Notes under the pieces: model-generated
Database searches by the model: none
What the model saw: the letters and a program-made list of their open reading frames with translations, nothing else
Told to the model about the DNA's origin: nothing
Assembly (NCBI GenBank): GCA_946482165.1
Contig: CAMLQS010000040.1
Location: 1 to 21,676, forward strand
Length of the DNA stretch: 21,676 bases
Reading direction: 5' to 3'
Source of the DNA: an uncultured Verrucomicrobiota bacterium
Lineage (GTDB): Bacteria > Verrucomicrobiota > Verrucomicrobiae > Opitutales > Opitutaceae
Shown: piece after piece, positions 16,247-21,676 of the stretch
How positions within the stretch are numbered: the stretch's first letter is position 1
Layout: each line of letters starts with the position of its first letter
Translations under genes and position numbers: made by a program

Positions 16247-17461
16247 ATGCGCGTCGCCTCTCGCCTCCTCGTCGATCCCATTCGGCTGATTCTCGGCCTC
16301 GTCGGCCTTTTCTTTTCCGCCACCGGGTTCAGCCAGCCCGCGTCCCCGGCGGCCGCCGCCCCCACCCCGCGCGTGGAGTCGCTCGCCGGCAATCTGGAAC
16401 TCGGCGACGACATCCGTCTTCAGATCACCGGCCTCGACGCCTGGATCGCCGCCGGCCACGACGCCACCCGGCTCGTCCCTTATATGAACGGCCGCGCGCT
16501 CCGCGGAAATTATCCCACCGAGGTCCACGCCTCCCTCGGTCATCTTCACTTCGAACTGCAAATCCTCCCCGCCAACCGCGGCGTGTGGATCGACTTGCTC
16601 GGCGCTCCCGACGCCCTCTCCAAACCAGTGACGCTCAGCATCGGGCTCGAAAACCAGTCGCCCTTCGACACAGCGCTCACCGGCGACAACAGCCCCGCCC
16701 TCACCGTCGTCTCGCCACCCTACGGCTGGATTTCCCTCGTGGTCGTCGTCGCCTTGTTCGGCGGCTTCATCTGGCTCGCCCGCCGCACCGACATCATCCG
16801 CGACTCCGGCCCCGCGCCCGTCGGCGCCGGCCAGCGCAAGCCCTACAACCTCGGCCGCACGCAAATGGCCTTCTGGTTTTTTCTCACCTTCGGCGCCTAC
16901 GCCGTCATCTGGCTCATCACCGACGCGATCGACACCATCACGCCCTCTCTCCTCGGCCTGATGGGCATCAGCGCAACCACCGCTCTCGGCGAGGTCCTGA
17001 TCGACTCCAGCAAGGACAGCGCCGCCGCCAGCCGCCTCGGCGCCTCCGCCGCGGAAAAACAGGCGCTAGAAACCGGCGTCGCCGAAATGCAATCCCAGCT
17101 CGCCACGCTCGTCGCCAAACCCTCCCCGACCGCGGACGACGCCGCCGCGCGCGACAACCTCAACCGCCAGCTTCTCGACCAGCGCACGCGCCTCAATCTC
17201 CTCAATCAGCAAGTCCGCGCCCTCGGTCCGACCGCCAGCCCCGGCGTTTCCAAGGGCTTCATCCAGGACATTCTCTCCGACGGCGCCGGCTACAGTTTCC
17301 ACCGCTTCCAGATCTTCGGATGGACCCTCGCGCTCGGCGGCGTGTTCGTCTCCAACGTCTACAACCAGCTCACGATGCCGGAATTCAGCGCCACCCTGCT
17401 CGGCCTGATGGGCATGAGCTCCGGCACCTACATCGGGTTCAAGTTCCCCGAACAACGCTAA
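16247..17461 (+). CDS. Membrane protein with duplicated transmembrane module
   Basis: A 404-aa protein of unknown function. Predicted order: signal peptide about 1-30 (RLILGLVGLFFSATGFSQ), extracytoplasmic beta-rich domain about 40-155, transmembrane segments near 161-178, 207-226 and 232-252, an Ala/Gln-rich coiled coil about 256-325, then segments near 354-372 and 381-399. Module 1 (RTQMAFWFFL... SLLGLMGISATTALG) and module 2 (RFQIFGWTLAL... TLLGLMGMSSGTYIG) are clearly similar, flanking the coiled coil. I recall a widespread family of uncharacterised bacterial membrane proteins ending in LLxLMGISSGTYLGFKFPE, which this matches. The ATG at 16247 puts the signal peptide at the N-terminus; 16151 is an alternative. 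The sulfotransferase gene starts 20 bases downstream, so the two are likely an operon. Confidence 0.8.
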   Translation: MRVASRLLVDPIRLILGLVGLFFSATGFSQPASPAAAAPTPRVESLAGNLELGDDIRLQITGLDAWIAAGHDATRLVPYMNGRALRGNYPTEVHASLGHLHFELQILPANRGVWIDLLGAPDALSKPVTLSIGLENQSPFDTALTGDNSPALTVVSPPYGWISLVVVVALFGGFIWLARRTDIIRDSGPAPVGAGQRKPYNLGRTQMAFWFFLTFGAYAVIWLITDAIDTITPSLLGLMGISATTALGEVLIDSSKDSAAASRLGASAAEKQALETGVAEMQSQLATLVAKPSPTADDAAARDNLNRQLLDQRTRLNLLNQQVRALGPTASPGVSKGFIQDILSDGAGYSFHRFQIFGWTLALGGVFVSNVYNQLTMPEFSATLLGLMGMSSGTYIGFKFPEQR

Positions 17462-17481
17462 CCCGTCGTCGCCTTCCTCCC

Positions 17482-18765
17482 GTGCTTTCCACCCCGTCCC
17501 TCGCCCCCGCCCCCGTTCTTTCGGTTTGGTCGCGCTTTCAAGCCGCCGCTCACGACGACAAAGCCCTCCTCGCTCGCCTTCGCGGCATCGTCGGCACGCC
17601 CGCCTTCATCGGCGCCTGCCTCGATGCCGCCTCCGCTCGCGGCATCGCGCTCGCCGAAGGCCACGTCTACGCCGCAATCTCCGACGCCCGCCGCCACTGG
17701 TTGCAGCGTCATATTTCGCCGCCTTCCTCGCACGAAACAGCCGTCCCGGCGCCCGCGACCGCCCAGGAGGTTCCGCCGCCCGACTGGCTCCCCTTTCACC
17801 TGCACCCGGCATCGGCGCCGGGCGCATCCCCGACCGGCTCCGGCTCGCCTCAGCTCGACTGGGCGCACTTCGGCGATCTGCGCCTCACCGACCCCTTCTT
17901 CGAACAAACCGCCGGCGCCGCCCTCCGCCCGCCCTCCGCGCTTCTCTTTCGCCACCGCTGCACGATCGACCATCTGGAAACCGAACTCGGCTCCGCCGCG
18001 CCCGAGCTCCCTCCCGCCGGCTTCGTGTTCCACCTCTCGCGCTGCGGCTCCACCCTCTTCGCGCAGGTTCTCGCCGCCAGCCCGCGCCACCGCGTGCTCT
18101 CCGAGGCCCCGCCGATCGACCAACTTCTCGCGCACGACCTCGCCGCAGGCCTGCCCCGGGCCCGTCGCGTCGCCCGCCTGCGCGCCTTGGTCAACGCCTG
18201 CGCGCGCCGCCGCTTTCCGGAGGAACGCCACCTCTTCATCAAGTGGGACGCCTGGCACACCCTGCACCTCGACATCATCCAAGAGGCGTTCCCCGCCACG
18301 CCTTGGATCTACCTGCACCGCGACCCGGTCGAGATCCTCGTCTCGCAGCGCCGTCAGCGCGGCTACCAATTCCTGCCCGGGATGATGAACCCCGTGCTCT
18401 TCGGCATCGCGCCCGCCGAGCTTCCGAACCTCGACTTCGACGCCTACGCCGCCCGCGTGCTCGGCGGCGCCGCCGCCGCCGCGGTGCGCGCCCTCGCCCT
18501 CCCCGGACACCGCGGTCTCGCAGTCGAGTATTCAACTCTTCGCGACAAGCTGCCCTCCCTCCTTCGCGACCGCTTCGGCCTGCGCGACTGCGACGAGGCG
18601 GAACAAGCCGCGATGCAAGCCGCCGCCGCGCGCAACGCCAAAAACCCCGCTCTTCCCTTCGCCGCCGACGGCGAGGAAAAGCGCCGCGAGGCCGACGACT
18701 CGCTCCGCGCCCTCGCCGACCGCTGGCTCGGCGAAAGCCGCCGCGCCCTCCTCGCCCCCCTGTAG
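17482..18765 (+). CDS. Sulfotransferase-like protein with Nif11-like N-terminus
   Basis: A 427-aa protein with a GTG start, the only plausible start near the beginning of its homology and 20 bases after the membrane protein stop. The sulfotransferase core spans about 178-425. Its nucleotide-binding loop is FVFHLSRCGSTLFAQVL (181-197, the PAPS 5'-phosphosulfate loop type) and its second motif YLHRDPVEILVSQRRQRG (277-294, the 3'-phosphate loop type). LFIKWDAWHTLHL (251-263) lies between them. Residues about 15-70 (FQAAAHDDKALLARLRG... AFIGACLDAASARGIAL) resemble the Nif11-like leader-peptide domain in hydrophobic and charge pattern; this is my reading, unconfirmed. A Pro-rich linker joins the two. 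Sulfation is the expected reaction, with unknown acceptor. The TAG stop lies inside a hairpin repeat. Confidence 0.75.
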   Translation: MLSTPSLAPAPVLSVWSRFQAAAHDDKALLARLRGIVGTPAFIGACLDAASARGIALAEGHVYAAISDARRHWLQRHISPPSSHETAVPAPATAQEVPPPDWLPFHLHPASAPGASPTGSGSPQLDWAHFGDLRLTDPFFEQTAGAALRPPSALLFRHRCTIDHLETELGSAAPELPPAGFVFHLSRCGSTLFAQVLAASPRHRVLSEAPPIDQLLAHDLAAGLPRARRVARLRALVNACARRRFPEERHLFIKWDAWHTLHLDIIQEAFPATPWIYLHRDPVEILVSQRRQRGYQFLPGMMNPVLFGIAPAELPNLDFDAYAARVLGGAAAAAVRALALPGHRGLAVEYSTLRDKLPSLLRDRFGLRDCDEAEQAAMQAAAARNAKNPALPFAADGEEKRREADDSLRALADRWLGESRRALLAPL

Positions 18766-18793
18766 GCCCGACCGTGGCGCTGGTCTGGCCTAC
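18762..18793. repeat. GTAGGC...GCCTAC hairpin overlapping a stop codon
   Basis: gtaggcccgacc pairs imperfectly with ggtctggcctac around gtggcgct. Its first bases provide the TAG stop of the sulfotransferase gene. It resembles the hairpin at 20131-20180 next to lodB, so both may belong to one family. Confidence 0.65.
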
Positions 18794-18839
18794 ATCTGCC
18801 TAAATCCCGCAGTTCGACGAACAAAGACGGAGTGTTTTG

Positions 18840-18990
18840 AACCGCTAAATTTCGCTAAGCACCGCTAAATCAACCCTTCGCTCCGTTACCTGAAACTCCA
18901 TGGCCTCTTCACCCGCCGGGTGAAAAAAGAAATTCGCTGTCCAGACGCCCTAGTCTTTAATTTAGCGATCATTAGCGTATCTTAGCGGTT
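18840..18990. repeat. Palindromic element with CGCTAA-rich arms
   Basis: The arms 18840-18870 (aaccgctaaatttcgctaag...) and 18960-18990 (...gcgtatcttagcggtt) are complementary at most of 31 positions. Each arm holds three CGCTAA words at about 11-bp spacing. The 89-base centre has a small hairpin (cacccgccgggtg). The AT-rich arms contrast with the surroundings. It separates the convergent sulfotransferase and lodB genes and may serve both 3' ends. Arms of this type are, from memory, recurrent in Verrucomicrobia and Planctomycetes. Confidence 0.8.
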
Positions 18991-19017
18991 TATCCATCTG
19001 CGGGATCTAAGATCTAT

Positions 19018-20130
19018 TCAGGACGCACGGCGGCGCGCCCAGAAAACCTCCAGCGGCCAGCGCGGTTCCGCCGCGTAACACTGCGCCAGATGGCCGCGCG
19101 CCGCGTCGCCGATCGCGCGCAGGCGCTCTTCCCATGCGGCCAGCGCGCCCGCCTGTCCCCCATCCGCAGCCAGGACCGTCTGGGCGCCGCGCAGGCCCGT
19201 GTAGAGCGCGTGAAAAATCCCCTGCGAGGAGATCGGGTCGAGCGCCAGCGAAGCGTCGCCCAGGGCCAGCCAGCCTTCGCCGCCCGCGCGCGTGCGCGCC
19301 ACGGTGGCGGCGGGGAAACGCCGGATGCCGCCGACCACCCGCTCCGTCCAAACCGCCAGATGCCGCGTCCCCGCGAGGCGCCGCCGAAATCCCGCCGCCC
19401 CGCGCGCGTCGGCGGCCGCCGGCAGATCGGCATCGGTGAAAAACAAAATCACGCGCCCGCCGTCCGGCAGGCGCGCCGAATACCACCAGCCCTCGGGCGC
19501 CGCCTCCACCAGCGCCCGCGCATCGCCGTCCTCGCCGGCTCCGCCCGGGGCCCACGGGGACAGGCGCACGCCGAAAGCCGTCACCCGATCCAGGGGACGC
19601 GCCTCCGCCCCGAGCCCGGCCGCCACGAGGGCGCGGCGGCCGGTGGCGTCCAGTATCCAGCGCGCGGTTACCGATGACGTCGCCCCGTCGCGGCCTCGGA
19701 CGTGCGCGGTCCAGACGTCGCCGGCGCGGCCCGGCGCCGCGGCCAGACGGCCGGCGAAAATCCGCGCCCCGGCGCCGCTCGCCGCGGCACGCAGGTCCGC
19801 GTCGAACCTCGGCCGATCAAGATGCCAGCCGGGGCCGTTGACGTCCCTGATGAAATCGCGCGCCGTCGGCGCCGGTCCGCCCCACGCGGCGAGATTGCCC
19901 GGCGACGACAGGTGCCCGGCGGCGGCATGAGCGTCGAGCACGCCGAGGTCGCGCAGGAGCGGGCGCGCCGCGGGCGGAAGCGATTCCCCGACCTTGAATG
20001 CGGGCGTGGACGCGCCCAGCGGCTCGACCAGCAACACGGCCGCCCCGGCGCGGGCGAGCGTAAGCGCGGCGGCGGCCCCGGCCGGGCCGCCGCCCGCGAT
20101 CAAAACGTCGTAGACCGCCCGGCGAGTCAT
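19018..20130 (-). CDS. LodB-like FAD-dependent maturase of a quinoprotein
   Basis: A 370-aa flavoprotein of the halogenase/geranylgeranyl-reductase-like group. The dinucleotide motif GGGPAG is at residues 13-18 after VYDVLIA. KVGESLPP (46-53) is typical of LodB and halogenase relatives, and GDASLALDPISSQGIFHAL (291-309) is the FAD-binding GD motif. The tryptophan-halogenase WxWxIP motif is not seen. LodB proteins are needed to form the cysteine tryptophylquinone of the adjacent LodA-type enzyme, and this gene follows a LodA-like gene on the same strand by 88 bases, which strongly supports that role. Length matches LodB (about 370 aa). The ATG directly abuts a palindromic hairpin and has no Shine-Dalgarno. 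Confidence 0.85.
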   Translation of the reverse strand: MTRRAVYDVLIAGGGPAGAAAALTLARAGAAVLLVEPLGASTPAFKVGESLPPAARPLLRDLGVLDAHAAAGHLSSPGNLAAWGGPAPTARDFIRDVNGPGWHLDRPRFDADLRAAASGAGARIFAGRLAAAPGRAGDVWTAHVRGRDGATSSVTARWILDATGRRALVAAGLGAEARPLDRVTAFGVRLSPWAPGGAGEDGDARALVEAAPEGWWYSARLPDGGRVILFFTDADLPAAADARGAAGFRRRLAGTRHLAVWTERVVGGIRRFPAATVARTRAGGEGWLALGDASLALDPISSQGIFHALYTGLRGAQTVLAADGGQAGALAAWEERLRAIGDAARGHLAQCYAAEPRWPLEVFWARRRAS

Positions 20131-20180
20131 GTAGGCCGGGGCGTTGGCCTGTCGGCCCGACCAGCGGTCGGGCCGCCTAC
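20131..20180. repeat. GTAGGC...GCCTAC palindrome between lodA- and lodB-like genes
   Basis: Ends gtaggc and gcctac close a 50-bp element whose core cggcccgacc (20153-20162) and ggtcgggccg (20166-20175) pair perfectly around agc. In the lodA-lodB direction it ends exactly at the base before the lodB-like ATG, so the start codon would be at the foot of the hairpin. Confidence 0.8.
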
Positions 20181-20218
20181 AGCACCGCCGTCTTTATAAG
20201 TTCGGATGCGAAACTGTA

Positions 20219-21676
20219 TCACACGCGGATGCGCCGCGTTTTCTCCGGAGGCAGCTCGCGATCCCCGAGGTCGGCGCCCGCGGCGGGCGCGGCGGCGGCG
20301 AGCGTCGCCACGGCCGTCGTCGGCGGCGGCGCGACCGGACCGGGGATCGACTCCACCAGCACATGAGCCGGCAACACGCCGTCGCCGAGGGGGGCAAGGC
20401 GGGTTTCCACCACGCCCATCGAGCCGAAGTCGTGGATCATTTGGTTGATGTAGACTTTGTAGTTGGTCGCCAGGACCCGCATCCAGGAGCGGCGACGGTT
20501 GAACGCGGCGCGCCGCTCCTCCGGCGGCAAGGCCGGATCGCTCGCGACGCGGTAATCCGCCTCGGTGAGCACCTGGTTCGGCACACGCGCCGCCCAGAAG
20601 GTCGGCTGGAAGGGATCGTAGGCGCGGTCGTAGCCGCTCTGGCAACTCGCGGTGTCGGTCTGCCAAGGCACCGCCATCCAGCGCGAGAGTCCGCCGGCGG
20701 CCTGCGCGTGGCAGGGGCCGTCGGGACCGAGCGCGATCTCGGGCGTGAGCACGGGACCGTAGTCGGGCTCGGGGTCGGCGGGCGGGCGGTGTTTGATGCG
20801 GTAGGGCGCGGAAAACATCGTCAGCTGGCGGATGGGCCAGGTAATCTCGCAACCCGGGTGGAAGGCGTCGGCGAGGCAGAACTCCAACGCGGCGCGATCA
20901 AGCATCGCGGGCTGCTCGGCGAGCGGAACCTCGCAGAGGCGGCGCGGCGGCGGAGGGGTGCGGCCGAGGTCGTCGAGAAAATCGCCTTTCGCCCAGCGCG
21001 CGAGCTGCCGCATTTGCAGCGTCGAAAGAGTGTTGTATTGCCGCGGCGAAACCGGTGGCAGGCTCATCGCGTCGCCGTAGATCCAGGGCCAGGGCAAGGG
21101 ACACTTCTCGTCGCGCTCGTAGACGCGGAAGGCGTTGTAAACCTGGCGGCGGAGTTCGCCGAACTCGTCGTTCTTCGGATCGAGCGGGCGCTGCGCCAGC
21201 TTCCGCAGGTAGGCGGGATTGGTGAAATCCTGCGGCGAGCCGGGACCGAAACCGGTGGCGAAACCGGCGTTGACCCAGCCGAGCGCCGACAAGCGCTGGA
21301 GGATGGGAAGGATATCGTGGGTGAACGACACCGCGGCCGGCTCGGGCAGCCACTTCGCGTCCACGAAAAGCGCGCGCAACAGGTCATACATCGTGCGCAC
21401 GGTGACCAGGTCGGGGGCGTAGTTGGGCGGGGCGACGACCACCCAGGCTCCTTCGCAGGGGATGGTTTGCCCGCCGAGCACGACCGCGGCCGTCACCGGG
21501 CCGTCGGCGACGTCGTCGTGCCAGCCGTCGTTGTTGGCGAAGGTGGTGGCGGGCGAGCCGTCGTGGGAGGCGGAGACGCCGTGCCCGCCGAGCACGAGCA
21601 GGCGGCCGGCGGCGTCGGTGCGGAGTTCGCCGAGATAGACCGGCGTCCCGAGGAAGGCGCCGTTGAATGCGTAGGC
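20219..21676 (-). CDS. LodA-like CTQ-dependent oxidase, N-terminus outside window
   Basis: The C-terminal 485 residues of a LodA-family quinoprotein amino-acid oxidase; the frame is open to the right edge, so roughly the first third is missing. These enzymes oxidatively deaminate an amino acid (L-lysine for LodA, glycine for GoxA) and release H2O2, using a cysteine tryptophylquinone made from their own residues. LodA hallmarks are GGHGVSA, NNDGWHDDVADGPVTA, VAPPNYAPDLVTVRTMYDLL, FHPGCEITWPIR and RWMAVPWQTDTASC. The likely cofactor residues are the Cys of PGCE (codon 20849-20851) and the Trp of VPWQTD (codon 20663-20665). They are 62 residues apart, close to the 65 between Cys516 and Trp581 of LodA as I recall. 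An Ala/Pro-rich tail ends the protein. The substrate cannot be read from the sequence. Confidence 0.88.
   Translation of the reverse strand, partial: AYAFNGAFLGTPVYLGELRTDAAGRLLVLGGHGVSASHDGSPATTFANNDGWHDDVADGPVTAAVVLGGQTIPCEGAWVVVAPPNYAPDLVTVRTMYDLLRALFVDAKWLPEPAAVSFTHDILPILQRLSALGWVNAGFATGFGPGSPQDFTNPAYLRKLAQRPLDPKNDEFGELRRQVYNAFRVYERDEKCPLPWPWIYGDAMSLPPVSPRQYNTLSTLQMRQLARWAKGDFLDDLGRTPPPPRRLCEVPLAEQPAMLDRAALEFCLADAFHPGCEITWPIRQLTMFSAPYRIKHRPPADPEPDYGPVLTPEIALGPDGPCHAQAAGGLSRWMAVPWQTDTASCQSGYDRAYDPFQPTFWAARVPNQVLTEADYRVASDPALPPEERRAAFNRRRSWMRVLATNYKVYINQMIHDFGSMGVVETRLAPLGDGVLPAHVLVESIPGPVAPPPTTAVATLAAAAPAAGADLGDRELPPEKTRRIRV

Noticed and set aside
15538..17481. Upstream extension of the sulfotransferase frame, giving 1075 aa
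   Set aside because: This part overlaps the TatD-family and membrane protein genes in another frame and is Arg/Pro-rich noise. Homology begins only after the GTG at 17482.
19018..20130. Tryptophan halogenase or geranylgeranyl reductase
   Set aside because: It shares the fold and GESLP motif, but no WxWxIP motif is seen, and a LodA-like gene is adjacent, making LodB the better call.

Overview
The window is about 21.7 kb of high-GC bacterial chromosome, tightly packed with genes and spaced by palindromic intergenic repeats. The gene content (fermentative LDH, serA-plsY-hom-gatC, paired pilus-retraction ATPases, a LodA/LodB pair), the scarcity of Shine-Dalgarno sequences and the repeat families (ACCACGGAGGACACGGAG, AACGCAGAG and AACCGCTAA arms) all resemble Verrucomicrobia, probably Opitutaceae. 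That placement is from memory of such genomes, with no marker gene to prove it. There are 17 protein genes, one of them cut by the right edge. I saw no rRNA, tRNA, CRISPR array, transposase or phage gene.

Left part (1-6207): a D-lactate dehydrogenase gene (+) faces a four-gene minus-strand run serA > plsY > hom > gatC (serine, phospholipid and threonine/methionine precursor synthesis plus the tRNA amidotransferase C subunit). Two of its three junctions hold large palindromes and the third holds a 7-bp tandem repeat. An HD-domain phosphohydrolase gene diverges from serA.

Middle (6208-12200): a Tat-exported metallo-beta-lactamase-fold hydrolase, a class I glutamine amidotransferase and a secreted DUF4139 protein, all on the minus strand, then a UvrD/PcrA-type helicase (+). 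The helicase carries an internal segment with strikingly different codon usage (about 11220-11845). Several repeat families sit between these genes.

Right part (12201-21676): two PilT-type ATPase genes in tandem (-), a divergent TatD-family nuclease/hydrolase (+), a membrane protein with a duplicated transmembrane module, closely followed by a sulfotransferase with a Nif11-like N-terminal region (+). Last comes a minus-strand pair: a LodA-like protein, predicted to build a cysteine tryptophylquinone cofactor from its own residues, and its LodB-like flavoprotein maturase.

The strongest leads are the LodA/LodB cassette, with both candidate cofactor residues visible; the mosaic helicase gene; the Nif11-like/sulfotransferase fusion next to the duplicated membrane protein; and the density and variety of intergenic palindromes, several of which touch start or stop codons.
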